A DNA stretch of 64,000 bases from Fen-1258 sp964441505 (GCA_964441505.1 CAYTUV010000007.1:70462-134461), one strand, 5' to 3'; positions 35,374-45,322 are shown, counted from the first letter of the stretch. Notes: a model not told the origin generated them from the sequence alone. Numbers and translations: made by a program.

Positions 35374-36672
35374 TCATTTTATTTTAATAATTCCAAGAGT
35401 TATATCATCACTTTGTTCGGCATCGCCCCTGTATTTTTTCACTTCATCAAAAACAAGTTTTGATAAATCGTTCGCATTTAGATTTCTGTTTGTAAGGAGC
35501 AATTTCTCAAATCGATTTTCACCAAATTCTTCATTATCTCTATTCATCGCCTCGGGAATTCCATCCGTATAAAATACAATCATATCATTGCTTGTCAATT
35601 CAATTGTTTCGGAGCAGTAAGGAAATTCAAGACTGCCAAGCATTAATCCGCCGACTGAAAGTTTATCAAACGAATCTGAATTATTCCTGAAAAAATAGAT
35701 CGGATTATGTCCCGCGTTTATACTCGTAAGTCTATTACTTTTGCAATTGTAAAATCCAAACCACGCCGTAACAAATTTATCCGGAGTGGTTGAGGCAATC
35801 AAAAATTTATTAAAAGATTGTACAAATTCTATAGTATCAAAATTATTTTTACTGATAATAAAATAAAATTTAAGAAAAGAATAAAGAGTAGAAACTATCA
35901 GCGCGGCGGGTATGCTTTTACCCGATACATCGCCGACGAAGAATAAAGTCGTTTCACCATCAACTTCAATCACATTAAAATAATCTCCTCCGATTTCCTT
36001 TGCCGATTTTAGCTTAATACACAAATCAACATTATTTACGTAGGGAAGAATCTCCGGCAGGAATCTTTGTTGAATCTTGAAAGCTGTTTCCAACTCATAC
36101 TTGGTTTGTTCAGCTTTGATTTCAATCTCAATCAATCGTGCGTTATCAATAGCTACTGCGCATTGAGCGGCAAGTGCTTCGAAGAGCTGCAGGTCTTCTC
36201 TGCCGAAATTCAATCCGCTCTTTTTGTTAATTACCTGTATTATGCCCACCAAATTGTTTTTGTTAATCATCGGTACGCAGACCATGTTCCTGGTGTGAAA
36301 GCCGGTAGAGATGTCAAACTCTTTGTTGAAGCGTGGATCTGTGTAGCAGTCGTCAATAATTAACGACTCTCGTTTCTGGGCAACCCATCCCCCAATACCC
36401 TCGCCGACTTTCAGCGGTTTTGATTTCAAAGATGTACCGGTACCGCCGGAAATGGTATGAAAATACAAGTCATCATCAACTTTATTGTACAAGAGGAGAG
36501 AAGCTGCGTCCGCTTCCAGCAATTTTTTGCTTGCTGCAATAATCTCATCAAGAAGTTCCTGAAGCGGCTTTCTTTCGGAAATGTCCCTTGTAATTGTCTG
36601 AAAGAATTTCAAACGCCTTAATAACGAAACGTATTCCCCCTTGTTAAGCTCTATAGTTGCCCTTGTAGCCAT
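35374..36672 (-). CDS. GAF-domain SpoIIE-type serine phosphatase
   Basis: 432 residues from ATG 36672, chosen for GAAAGG upstream; a GTG seven codons earlier is possible. GAF sensor domain at ~30-180 (GEGIGGWVAQKRESLIIDDC; GIIQVINKKSGLNF) followed by a PP2C/SpoIIE phosphatase domain at ~220-430 with metal-binding acids in KEIGGDYFNVI, FVGDVSGKSIPAAL, FYTDGIPEAMN and DDITLGIIKI. RsbU-like enzymes of this kind dephosphorylate anti-sigma antagonists in partner-switching systems; no STAS or RsbW gene is adjacent. Second gene after the TetR regulator. Confidence 0.92.
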   Translation of the reverse strand: MATRATIELNKGEYVSLLRRLKFFQTITRDISERKPLQELLDEIIAASKKLLEADAASLLLYNKVDDDLYFHTISGGTGTSLKSKPLKVGEGIGGWVAQKRESLIIDDCYTDPRFNKEFDISTGFHTRNMVCVPMINKNNLVGIIQVINKKSGLNFGREDLQLFEALAAQCAVAIDNARLIEIEIKAEQTKYELETAFKIQQRFLPEILPYVNNVDLCIKLKSAKEIGGDYFNVIEVDGETTLFFVGDVSGKSIPAALIVSTLYSFLKFYFIISKNNFDTIEFVQSFNKFLIASTTPDKFVTAWFGFYNCKSNRLTSINAGHNPIYFFRNNSDSFDKLSVGGLMLGSLEFPYCSETIELTSNDMIVFYTDGIPEAMNRDNEEFGENRFEKLLLTNRNLNANDLSKLVFDEVKKYRGDAEQSDDITLGIIKIK

Positions 36673-36729
36673 TATTTGCCTTTCACTTGCCACCTAATAT
36701 AATGAGAAAAATGAATCAATAAATAAAAA

Positions 36730-37332
36730 TCAATTTGATTTAATAGCTTGCCAGAAAAACTCAACGTGTTTAGTAACTCTTTCGTGAACCGCACTAATGT
36801 TCTTATGATCATCGGAAGATAATAATTCTGTTCTAATTAAAAAGAGGGATGCTGTAAATTCATCGGCAAGAAGAGCCGGGTCGAATTCTTTAACAATTTT
36901 TGTTTTGACCATTTCGCCGAGGATCAGCTGACAAATTTTTCTCAGCTCGCTTAAATAATCGGCTGTAGATAATTCAATATTTCCGATGTGTGTAAACTGT
37001 TCCATTAAAAGTACACGGATAAATTTTCTTTCTTCCGGCTTACTCCAATGTTCAATTAATCTCGAAGCGAATTTTTTTAGAAACCTCTCCGGATTGGCAA
37101 CCTCATCAAGAAGATCATCGCTTAATATTTCTTTGCTGATCGTTCTTAATTTGAAAGATGAAAGTATCGCCAGAAAAATTTCTTCTTTCGATTTGTAATG
37201 GTTGTATATGGCGCTTTCCCGTATTCCGACTGCACGAGCAATTTGCCGGATGGATGCGCCGGAGTAACCATATTGAGAGAAAAAGTCTAAAGCGGAAACA
37301 AGTATTTTCTTTTTCGTATCAGGGAATTTCAT
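36730..37332 (-). CDS. TetR/AcrR-family transcriptional regulator
   Basis: 200 residues from ATG 37332 (a TTG three codons earlier is possible). N-terminal TetR HTH: KKILVSALDFFSQYGYSGAS and IRQIARAVGIRESAIYNHYK, with EEIFLAIL. The C-terminal helical ligand domain does not identify the inducer. It lies 57 bases upstream of the phosphatase gene, and an inverted repeat lies just before its own start, consistent with self-repression. Confidence 0.92.
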   Translation of the reverse strand: MKFPDTKKKILVSALDFFSQYGYSGASIRQIARAVGIRESAIYNHYKSKEEIFLAILSSFKLRTISKEILSDDLLDEVANPERFLKKFASRLIEHWSKPEERKFIRVLLMEQFTHIGNIELSTADYLSELRKICQLILGEMVKTKIVKEFDPALLADEFTASLFLIRTELLSSDDHKNISAVHERVTKHVEFFWQAIKSN

Positions 37333-37348
37333 GGGCGCCAATTTTTAA

Positions 37349-37362
37349 TGAACACTCGTTCA
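37349..37362. promoter_or_regulatory. candidate operator for the TetR regulator
   Basis: Inverted repeat TGAAC-actc-GTTCA, perfect 5-base arms with 4-base spacer, 17 bases upstream of the TetR start codon. The layout (short palindrome, TGAAC/GTTCA halves) resembles FadR- and AcrR-type TetR operators. Role is inferred from position only. Confidence 0.5.
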
Positions 37363-37605
37363 CAATATAACAGATTGTATGCTAATGCGAAAGTACTACG
37401 TCGTTCTGATCTCTTAGGAATGCAATTGAGTCAAGCCAGCATTTGAACTGACTTGTGGTGAGTAATATGATACGGGGGGCAAGCCCACAGTATTTTGCTA
37501 ATTTTTCCGAATAAGAAAAATCTATTTAGAGAAATATGGACTTTATTATGGAAGCTATTGAAATTTTGGTTAGAAGAAAGCTAATTAGTTTTTTTATTTG
37601 CTCAA

Positions 37606-40236
37606 TCAAGATCTTCCAAAATTATCTTCCAAAATTGACTGAAGTTTTACCAATGTTTTTTCCCAATCTGCAAGCTTTATCTTTTCGCGTTCAATAACTT
37701 CAGCCGGTGCTTTGGCAACAAAATTTTCATTCTCCAATTTTTTGCGGACACCTTCAAAGGAAGACAACAAGCGAGCAATTTCTTTTTCAATTCGGGCGTG
37801 TTCAACGGATATATCTATCAAACCTTCGAGCGGAATAAAAATATCACAGCCTTTTACAACGGCAGAAGCGCAAGCTTTTGGTTTATCAAGATTTTCATCA
37901 ACCATAAGCTGATCAATTCTTACAAGTGTTTTAATATACCGCTCTTGCGAACTTGTAATTGAACTGCTTTTCAGAAAAACATTTATCGGTTTAGCCGGCG
38001 AGATATTCATCTCTCCCCGTATGTTTCGTATTGCCGTTACAACTTCCTGAACAAAGAAGATCTCTTTCTCAGCAGTATCGTCAATCATTTTTTCATCAAA
38101 TTTCGGAAACTTCTCAATTGAAATGCTTTCGCCGTTTTTGCGTTCGTCCAGTAATTGCCAAATCTCTTCAGTTATGAACGGCATGAAAGGATGAACAAGC
38201 ATCAGCATCTCTTCATATAATGAAATTGCCCGTGTAAGCACGGCAGATTTAACTTCATCGCTTCCATGATACAACCTGTTTTTCGCCAGCTCAATAAACC
38301 AATCGCAGAAGTCATTCCACACATAACTGTAAATTATTTTTGATGCGGCGTTAATCTCAAACCGGTCAAACGCTTCATTAATTTCTTTTATGGTTTTGTT
38401 GAGGCGGGATAGTATCCACTTATCGGTGAAATCAATGTGTTTGAATTTCAATCTTTGATCAACCTTGATGTTCTGTGCGTTCATCAATAAAAATCTTCCG
38501 GCATTCCACATCTTGTTTGCAAAGTTTCTTCCTATTTCGCATTTATCATTGCTGAACAGAACATCTTGTCCCAGCGGCGCGATATAAATAATTGCAAAAC
38601 GAAGTGCATCGGCGCCATACTCATCAATCAGATCAAGCGGATCGGGAGAGTTGCCGAGCGATTTACTCATCTTTCTGCCCTGCATATCCCGCACAAGACT
38701 GGTGAAGTAAACATCTTTGAATGGAATTTCATTTTTAAAATAGAGTCCGGCAATAATCATTCTGGCAACCCAGAAGAAAATTATATCTGGGGCTGTTACG
38801 AGAAGATCGGTTGGGTAATAATAATTTTGATCGCGTTCATTTGTAAAAACATCCTGTGCCCATAACCAGCTTGATGCCCATGTATCCAGAACGTCCTCTT
38901 CCTGATGCCAGTTTTCTATGTCAGCAGGTGGTTCAACGGCGCAATAAATTTCATGTGTCTGTTTGTGATACCAAACCGGAATACGATGACCCCACCACAA
39001 TTGGCGGGAGATGCACCAGTCACGGATTCCGCTCATCCAATGTTCATATGTTTTTACCCAATGTTCAGGATGAAATTTTACCTTGCCGTCAAGAACTACC
39101 TGAAGCGCTGGTTTACAGAGATCATCCATCTTCATGAACCATTGATCTGAGAGATACGGTTCAATTGGAACATTTCCGCGCTGAGAGTAGCCAACTTTGT
39201 TTGTATAGTCTTCGATTTTATAAACAAGCCCAAGTTGTTCCAGCCGGGCTACTATTTTTTTTCTAACTTCATATCTGTCAAACTCTTGAAATTCTTTTGG
39301 TACATTTCCGTTTGTAGTTGCGTCTTCATTGAAGATATTTATTATCTCGAGCTTATGACGCATTCCCATATCATAGTCATTTACATCGTGGGCAGGAGTA
39401 ACTTTTACTGCACCGGTTCCAAATTCTTTGTCCACATATTCATCCGCGAAGAGAGGAATTTCTCTTCCGACAATTGGAAGAATAATATTTTTGCCGATGA
39501 GGTGTTTGTATCTATCGTCTTCCGGGTTGACTGCAATTCCGGTATCGCCAAGCATTGTTTCCGGGCGTGTTGTTGCAACAACCACAAATTCATTAGAATC
39601 TTTTACCGGATATTTGAAATACCAGAGCTTGCCCTGTACCTCTTTGAAGAAAACTTCTTCGTCTGAGATTGCAGACTTTGAGGCCGGATCCCAATTTACC
39701 ATTCGATAACCGCGATAGATCAATCCTTCTTTATAAAGATGAACGAATGCCTCTATAACTTTTTTGTGATAATGCTCATCCATTGTGAAACGCTCGCGTT
39801 CCCAATCGCAACTGACGCCGATTTTCCGTAGCTGCTGGAAAATCATTCCACCATATTTTTCTTTCCATTCATAACAGTGTTCTAAAAATTCTTCGCGTGA
39901 GATATCGTCTTTTGTTATACCCTCTTCTTTCAGCAGAGCAACAACTTTAGATTCAGTTGCGATTGATGCGTGATCAATGCCCGGTACCCAGCAGGCGTTA
40001 AATCCTTTCATCCTTTTATAGCGAATGTAAATATCCTGAAGCGTATTGTTGAGAATATGCCCAATGTGAAGAATGCCGGTGATATTTGGCGGAGGAATTA
40101 CAATTGTATATGGAGTTTTTGTCTCATCAACTTCTGAATGATAGAGTTTGCGATCTTCCCAGTATTTATACCACTTGTCTTCAACGTCTTTTGGATTGTA
40201 TGCTTTTGGAATATCTTCAAGATTCTTCGGATGCAT
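37606..40236 (-). CDS. valS: valyl-tRNA synthetase
   Basis: 876 residues, typical length. Charges tRNA-Val. Class I marks: HIGH at residues 57-60 (PPPNITGILHIGHIL), KMSKS in GRKMSKSLGNSPDPL, editing-domain TTRPETMLGDTGIAV and GTGAVKVTPAHDVND, anticodon domain, and a C-terminal coiled coil (VEHARIEKEIARLLSSFEGV) typical of ValRS. Monocistronic; 265 bases to the next gene upstream show nothing clear. Confidence 0.98.
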   Translation of the reverse strand: MHPKNLEDIPKAYNPKDVEDKWYKYWEDRKLYHSEVDETKTPYTIVIPPPNITGILHIGHILNNTLQDIYIRYKRMKGFNACWVPGIDHASIATESKVVALLKEEGITKDDISREEFLEHCYEWKEKYGGMIFQQLRKIGVSCDWERERFTMDEHYHKKVIEAFVHLYKEGLIYRGYRMVNWDPASKSAISDEEVFFKEVQGKLWYFKYPVKDSNEFVVVATTRPETMLGDTGIAVNPEDDRYKHLIGKNIILPIVGREIPLFADEYVDKEFGTGAVKVTPAHDVNDYDMGMRHKLEIINIFNEDATTNGNVPKEFQEFDRYEVRKKIVARLEQLGLVYKIEDYTNKVGYSQRGNVPIEPYLSDQWFMKMDDLCKPALQVVLDGKVKFHPEHWVKTYEHWMSGIRDWCISRQLWWGHRIPVWYHKQTHEIYCAVEPPADIENWHQEEDVLDTWASSWLWAQDVFTNERDQNYYYPTDLLVTAPDIIFFWVARMIIAGLYFKNEIPFKDVYFTSLVRDMQGRKMSKSLGNSPDPLDLIDEYGADALRFAIIYIAPLGQDVLFSNDKCEIGRNFANKMWNAGRFLLMNAQNIKVDQRLKFKHIDFTDKWILSRLNKTIKEINEAFDRFEINAASKIIYSYVWNDFCDWFIELAKNRLYHGSDEVKSAVLTRAISLYEEMLMLVHPFMPFITEEIWQLLDERKNGESISIEKFPKFDEKMIDDTAEKEIFFVQEVVTAIRNIRGEMNISPAKPINVFLKSSSITSSQERYIKTLVRIDQLMVDENLDKPKACASAVVKGCDIFIPLEGLIDISVEHARIEKEIARLLSSFEGVRKKLENENFVAKAPAEVIEREKIKLADWEKTLVKLQSILEDNFGRS

Positions 40237-40501
40237 TTATTACTCTGAATTTTCTAATAATTGAGTGCAAATATAAAAAAACTTGATGCGGGATGCTTGA
40301 TAACAGCCCTAAGTTCTTATGCGGGAAGGTTAATCTGAATTGATAAAAATCCAGAATAGTAATAAGTCATACAAATAACATTTATGCAGCAATATATATC
40401 TCCACGTAAAATTTGCATGCACAGAGGTTCTTCCATCGGTGCCTGGATCTAATTCGGAAGGCATTCTTTAAAGAACAGAATATAATGGACTAAATCGAAG
40501 A

Positions 40502-41266
40502 TCAAAATCTTAAAGACAGACAGCTTAAACCACCGTCAAGTTTTCTGAATTCCGAAACATCAACTTCAATTGTCGTATAACCGGCATTCTCAATCCGGTT
40601 TTTTGCTTTGGCAAATCCTTTGGGGACAAGTACTTTTTTATTAACCCAGATACAATTTGCTGCGTAGCTTTCATCCTCATCAATCTTGATGAGATTATAT
40701 TTCTGAAAATCAGGGTGGGAAATAAATTCTCCGCATACAAGGAGGTTGTTGTTTTCTAAATATGAAACGCCTGTTTTAAGATGAAGCACCTTTTCCAGTT
40801 TTATAACTGAGCCGGTTAGTCCATGCCGGTTTAATATTCCGATGAGCTGTAGGGCGCCAATTTCATTTGTCCGTTGTGACAATCCGATATAACAGTGAGA
40901 GCCAACCATCATTACATCACCGGCTTCCAAAGTTCCCGGCGCATCTATTTTTTCTACATCGGAATAAAATTTATTTAACTCATTTTCGACTTTTACAATC
41001 TCACCTTTTCGCGAAGGAGCTCCTGGATTTGTTATGACTGCACAAGCGGGTATGAGCAGTGCGGTATCTTCAATAAATGTTGAATCCGGAAAGTTGTTAT
41101 CTGACTCAAGTATGATAACATCAAGACCGCAATCTTTAAGAGCATCAATATATTGTTGATGCTGATGGAGGACTTTATCATAATCAGGTAAGCCTAATTT
41201 TGCAGTGGTTAATCCGGTTATTATACTGGAGGAGGGAGAACAAACAATTGCCCGGGAAAATTTCAC
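40502..41266 (-). CDS. dimethylargininase (DDAH)-like amidinotransferase-fold hydrolase
   Basis: 254 residues from GTG 41266, chosen because AAGGAATAG lies just before it and the previous gene ends at 41271; an ATG 12 codons earlier would overlap. Five-bladed guanidine hydrolase fold with DDAH marks: TFIEDTALLIP, APGTLEAGDVMM, LHLKTGVSYLENN (catalytic His), and Cys in DGGLSCLSLRF near the end. Hydrolyses methylated arginine or a related guanidine. Last gene of the rubrerythrin cluster. Confidence 0.85.
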   Translation of the reverse strand: MKFSRAIVCSPSSSIITGLTTAKLGLPDYDKVLHQHQQYIDALKDCGLDVIILESDNNFPDSTFIEDTALLIPACAVITNPGAPSRKGEIVKVENELNKFYSDVEKIDAPGTLEAGDVMMVGSHCYIGLSQRTNEIGALQLIGILNRHGLTGSVIKLEKVLHLKTGVSYLENNNLLVCGEFISHPDFQKYNLIKIDEDESYAANCIWVNKKVLVPKGFAKAKNRIENAGYTTIEVDVSEFRKLDGGLSCLSLRF

Positions 41267-41270
41267 AAGT

Positions 41271-41648
41271 CTATTCCTTCCATTTATTGAACATCCTTCC
41301 AAGGTGAAGTTTTTTTGACCATCTGATAAAAATCATGGACAACACAATTCCAAGCAGAAGAATAACAATATTTGCTTTGTAAACATCAATACCTAATGCC
41401 CATAGCCCGGCGCGGATTCCGCCAAGAATAAAAAAGAACGCAGCCCAATAATCTTTTTTCGAAACCGATTTATCTTTCTTTGCCGCAAACAGCAGCAGAG
41501 CAGAAATGAATATGAATAAAAGAGCCTCCAAAGAGATAACGACTTTAAAATCGGAATGGAAAATCACCCGGATAGAAATATCTAGAAGGAGAACAATAAT
41601 CAAAATGACTATCGCTCTTTTAAAATTACCGAAGGTTGATCTATCCAT
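41271..41648 (-). CDS. small four-helix membrane protein, unknown
   Basis: 125 residues, about four transmembrane segments (~10-28, ~38-56, ~68-85, ~92-110) separated by charged loops (KKDKSVSKKDYW), C-terminus basic. No family recognised. Five bases after rubrerythrin and 4 bases before the DDAH-like gene, so it is translated from the same message; role unknown. Confidence 0.6.
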   Translation of the reverse strand: MDRSTFGNFKRAIVILIIVLLLDISIRVIFHSDFKVVISLEALLFIFISALLLFAAKKDKSVSKKDYWAAFFFILGGIRAGLWALGIDVYKANIVILLLGIVLSMIFIRWSKKLHLGRMFNKWKE

Positions 41649-41653
41649 TCTAA

Positions 41654-42151
41654 TTAGACAATAACATATTTAGACGCAAGTGTTCCGCAGATAGGACAAC
41701 TCTTATCGGGTTTTCCAAATTCAATATGTCCGCAGATTGGGCACAAGTAAATTTCGGTTACATCAAGGTCTTTTCCCTGCTCTGCGGTTTCAAGTGCAAG
41801 TTTGTAAAGTTCTGCATGAACTCTTTCCGCATCGAGAGCATATTTGAACATGCGTTGAGCTTTGTGATTCTCATTTACAGCTTCTTCATGCATTGGAGGA
41901 TACATTTCCGTGAATTCGTAGGTTTCGCCCTCAATAGCTTCTTTTAAATTTTCCACTGTAGATCCTATTCCATCTAAAGAACCGAGATGTCCCTCTGCAT
42001 GAATTCTCTCTGCTTCTGCAGTGGTCTTGAATAATTTTGCAATGTTAACAAATCCTTCTTTCTCTGCTTTCCTGGCGAATGCGCGGTATTTTTGATTCGC
42101 CTGACTTTCACCTGCAAATGCTTCTTTCAGATTTTCTTTTGTTGTTGCCAT
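41654..42151 (-). CDS. rbr: rubrerythrin
   Basis: 165 residues. Ferritin-like diiron domain with ExxH-type ligands (EAFAGESQANQKYRAFARKA; AEAERIHAEGHLG; DAERVHAELYKLA) followed by a rubredoxin-like zinc/iron site, CPICGH and CPICG. Reduces hydrogen peroxide in the cytoplasm and is common in anaerobes. In a cluster with a membrane protein and a DDAH-like gene downstream. Confidence 0.95.
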   Translation of the reverse strand: MATTKENLKEAFAGESQANQKYRAFARKAEKEGFVNIAKLFKTTAEAERIHAEGHLGSLDGIGSTVENLKEAIEGETYEFTEMYPPMHEEAVNENHKAQRMFKYALDAERVHAELYKLALETAEQGKDLDVTEIYLCPICGHIEFGKPDKSCPICGTLASKYVIV

Positions 42152-42183
42152 GACTTGATTCCTCTATTTATTAAAGTATGCGG

Positions 42184-42840
42184 TTATAAAGCAATCTGAA
42201 ATATCTGGTCTAATTTGTAAATCATAACTTTGCCGTGAGTCATATCATTTGCTGAATTAATCATCGCATCGGCAACGGTTTCACCATCGATTGGGCGGAA
42301 TTTTTTTATAAAAGGAACGAGACCGGTAATTACTTTAGCAATAAATATTCCTACCTGTTCCCCACTCCTCTTTTCATTCCGTTTACCAAGAAGAATGGAT
42401 GGCTTGAAAATAAAAATTTTTTTGAATGAAAGTTTTAACACACGTTCTTCCAGCTTTCCTTTTATTCTCAGATAAAAATTACCAGCAATTGGGTTTGCGC
42501 CCACGGATGAAACCAGAAGAAATTTTTCCACTCCGTTTTCGGATGCCGCTATGGCAACTTCATATTGATAGGTGAAATCAATTTTATACTGTGTTTCTTT
42601 ATTCCCGGCTTTCTTGATTGTGGTACCCATGGCAGAGAATAATTCATCACCGACAATTTTATTTTTCCATAATTCGATATTATCAAAATCAACTATGTGC
42701 TCTTCCAGTTTCGGATTAGTTATTCCCATAGAGCGGCAAACAAATACCTTCACAATATCGTAACGAACATCTTTCAATAATTTTATTGTTAGAAATCGTC
42801 CGATAAGACCTGTAGCGCCGATAATAATAGCAGTTTTCAT
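42184..42840 (-). CDS. NAD(P)H-binding Rossmann-fold (atypical SDR) protein
   Basis: 218 residues from ATG 42840. Nucleotide loop TAIIIGATGLIGRFL at the N-terminus, FLLVSSVGANP, and PSILLGKRNEKR, as in HTATIP2-like atypical SDRs. The catalytic YxxxK of classical SDRs is not clear, so it may be a binding or regulatory protein. Its start lies 1 base after the stop of the cupin gene. Confidence 0.8.
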   Translation of the reverse strand: MKTAIIIGATGLIGRFLTIKLLKDVRYDIVKVFVCRSMGITNPKLEEHIVDFDNIELWKNKIVGDELFSAMGTTIKKAGNKETQYKIDFTYQYEVAIAASENGVEKFLLVSSVGANPIAGNFYLRIKGKLEERVLKLSFKKIFIFKPSILLGKRNEKRSGEQVGIFIAKVITGLVPFIKKFRPIDGETVADAMINSANDMTHGKVMIYKLDQIFQIAL

Positions 42841-42841
42841 T

Positions 42842-43309
42842 TTATTTGTTTTCTTTTTTTGATTCAACATATTTTGTTCCGCTTGGACCGTTGCCCGTTA
42901 CCTGAAGAAGAACATCACTATTTTTCGCCCAAGCAAAATGCGGCTGGTTTGCCGGTTCTGTAAAAAAAGTGCCCGGAGTCATCTCTTTCATCGCCGATTC
43001 ATCAAACTTATCCCCATATGCGTAGAGAAATTTTCCTGAAAGAACTACAACCACTCTGCTATCCGGATGAGTATGTGGCAGAAGTTCTGTCCCTCGATTT
43101 ATTTTTACTTGTGTAGCATATAGACCTTCAAGTTTCGGGTCTCCGGAAAGGAGAGATGTTGAGATTTTATAGTTAGGATCGGGACTTTTAATCCATTTCA
43201 TCTCACTTGGAAAAATTATCTTAGGCTTAACTTCATTGGATTGAAGAATAAGAAATCCGAATCCCGAGAAGAGTAATACAAACAAGAAACCATTTTTAAC
43301 TGTTTTCAT
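42842..43309 (-). CDS. exported cupin-domain protein
   Basis: 155 residues; hydrophobic leader at residues 7-23 (GFLFVLLFSGFGFLILQS). Single cupin domain with metal-ligand histidines: PHTHPDSRVVVVLSGKF and FFTEPANQPHFAW. Cupins of this type are enzymes or metal-binding sensors; no substrate evident. 13 bases after the phosphatase gene. Confidence 0.85.
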   Translation of the reverse strand: MKTVKNGFLFVLLFSGFGFLILQSNEVKPKIIFPSEMKWIKSPDPNYKISTSLLSGDPKLEGLYATQVKINRGTELLPHTHPDSRVVVVLSGKFLYAYGDKFDESAMKEMTPGTFFTEPANQPHFAWAKNSDVLLQVTGNGPSGTKYVESKKENK

Positions 43310-43322
43310 TCCAATTCTCCGT

Positions 43323-43961
43323 CTAATTTATAAAGTAAATATAATTAGGAAGTTTTATTTTGTATCCGGTATTTCCGCCGGTAAAATCGCTATCCTGATC
43401 GCCTATGCAAGCAATTATTTCATAGCCGTTTTTTACGAGCTTGTCTCTTTTGTGGGATTTAAATTCTCCTGCAGGTATTTTGGATTCATCTACATCGCGG
43501 ACAATCAGTGTATCGAATTTTACAAAACCTTTTTCAATAAGGTTTCTGCGCGTTGATTCCAGAGTAAATGCCGCTCTGCCTGTAAGGAAAATTACATGAA
43601 TTTTTTTCGAAATAAGATAATCATAAAAATGTTTCGTCTGAGGCAGTGCTTCTGCAATTCCTTTAAGCTGCCACTCGTCCCATAATTTGGGGATAAAACC
43701 AAATCCGATCTCCTTTGTTATTTTATAGTTGGAGAGAGCTGTTTCATCTATGTCAAACACAACGGCAGATTTATTAGTAAGCTTCATCTCATCGATTGTT
43801 CGGATTGCATCATCAATAATTTTTTCACTCTCGCGGTCAAGTTCACCGGACTCATAGTAATTCTGAACCAGTCTTTTTGCAGTATCAAGATTGGTTAATT
43901 CTGATTTTGAAGAAGAGCATGCAGATATAATAAAAAGGAATACAAGGAAAAAATATTTCAT
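43323..43961 (-). CDS. HAD-superfamily class B-type acid phosphatase lipoprotein
   Basis: 212 residues. Lipobox IISAC at residues 11-15, then the HAD subfamily IIIB core: VVFDIDETALSN with the Asp nucleophile, IFLTGR motif II, and a late Lys/GDQDSDF motif. Related to e(P4)/5'-nucleotidase phosphatases anchored in the envelope. First gene of the six-gene minus-strand cluster. Confidence 0.88.
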   Translation of the reverse strand: MKYFFLVFLFIISACSSSKSELTNLDTAKRLVQNYYESGELDRESEKIIDDAIRTIDEMKLTNKSAVVFDIDETALSNYKITKEIGFGFIPKLWDEWQLKGIAEALPQTKHFYDYLISKKIHVIFLTGRAAFTLESTRRNLIEKGFVKFDTLIVRDVDESKIPAGEFKSHKRDKLVKNGYEIIACIGDQDSDFTGGNTGYKIKLPNYIYFIN

Positions 43962-44185
43962 CTAAAACTCGTGTTTATATTAACGAACAATCAAATATAC
44001 ACTTAAGGAGACTTCTTTGAACCACAAAAAGTAGCAATGTTAATCTACTTGCCTTTGCTTTTCAGCATTCTATTTAAAGAAATAGTTTTTACACGTCTCC
44101 ACGAAGGTGTATAAAATATTATGTTTTTTAAAATAGAATCTAATAAAGCAGTTGCATAAATTTTGAACCAACAAAAGAAAACGAA

Positions 44186-45322
44186 ATGCCAAACACCCTA
44201 ACATTTATTCTTTTATTCGGAGCTCTTCAAGGGCTGTTGCTTGCAGTGACCTTGTTTTTTAAAAAGCAGAACCAACATGCAAATAGAACGCTGGCAGTTG
44301 CAATACTTTGTCTATCGTTGGACTTATTAAGTGTTTACTCAACTATGATGGGATTATACAAAGAGAATCCCTCTATTTTTGGAGCGACACACGCATTTCC
44401 GTTTATTTATGGCCCTATCTTTTATTTATATACAAAAATTCTTTCAGGGAATGAAAAAAAATTCAGGCTAAAATACCTGATTCACCTTATTCCATTTGTC
44501 ATGGCTCATTTATATGTCTCTCCTTTCTATTTATTGTCTCATCAAGAAAAACTAGTTAGAATCAATCAGTATTTAACAGAGATTCAGACAGACATGCTAG
44601 TTATCGGAATACTCAAGCCAATTCACGGCTTGGTGTACACGGCACTTTCTTTAAATCTTTTGGAGGGTTTCAGTAAAAAAATTAAAAGAGGTTTTTCAAA
44701 TATTGATAAAATCAATTTAGACTGGCTGAAATATTTAATTGTATCAACAACGGTTGTATGGATTGTTGTAATAATTTCCTTTATGAATTTTTTTATTACA
44801 GAATCCGCTGCAATATTTGATCCAATAATATACCTTTCAATGTCGGTATTGATTTATGCGATTGGTTACGGAGCCCTAAATCAGCCGGAAGTATTTACAC
44901 AAACAGAATTCATAGATGAAACAAAAGCTGAGTTGGAATTAGCAAAAGAGAAATATGAAAAATCAACTTTGAACGAAACGGACATTCAAAAAATAAAAAC
45001 CGAATTGCTAAAGCTAATGAATTCTAAAAAATTATTTCTAAACAGCGAATTAACTTTGGCGCAGCTATCAAAAGAATTGGGAGTTACTAATCACAATCTT
45101 TCGGAAGTTATTAACACATCGTTCAAAAAAAATTATTATGATTTCATTAACGCATATCGAGTTGAAGAGTTTAAAGAGAGAGTCAAAAACCCCGAGTTCT
45201 TAAACTATAGTTTGTTGGCCATAGCGTTCGAATCGGGGTTCAGTTCTAAATCATCGTTCAATTCTATTTTTAAAAAATTTACAAATCAAACACCTTCAGA
45301 ATATATAAAGCAAGTTTCTTAA
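44186..45322 (+). CDS. membrane AraC-family transcriptional regulator
   Basis: 378 residues. N-terminal membrane region of ~6-7 helices (FILLFGALQGLLLAVTLFF start; LIVSTTVVWIVVIISFMNFF), then a linker and a C-terminal AraC HTH at ~280-378 (LTLAQLSKELGVTNHNLSEV; SLLAIAFESGFSSKSSFNSI; TPSEYIKQV). A type typical of Bacteroidota, thought to sense signals at the membrane. Its TAA stop overlaps the TAA of the convergent TonB receptor; the receptor could be its target, which is inference. Confidence 0.9.
   Translation: MPNTLTFILLFGALQGLLLAVTLFFKKQNQHANRTLAVAILCLSLDLLSVYSTMMGLYKENPSIFGATHAFPFIYGPIFYLYTKILSGNEKKFRLKYLIHLIPFVMAHLYVSPFYLLSHQEKLVRINQYLTEIQTDMLVIGILKPIHGLVYTALSLNLLEGFSKKIKRGFSNIDKINLDWLKYLIVSTTVVWIVVIISFMNFFITESAAIFDPIIYLSMSVLIYAIGYGALNQPEVFTQTEFIDETKAELELAKEKYEKSTLNETDIQKIKTELLKLMNSKKLFLNSELTLAQLSKELGVTNHNLSEVINTSFKKNYYDFINAYRVEEFKERVKNPEFLNYSLLAIAFESGFSSKSSFNSIFKKFTNQTPSEYIKQVS

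Noticed and set aside
37342..37605. Possible small genes or terminator between valS and the TetR gene
   Set aside because: Only short chance frames and no convincing stem with T-run.
39235..39666. 143-codon plus-strand frame
   Set aside because: Antisense to valS.
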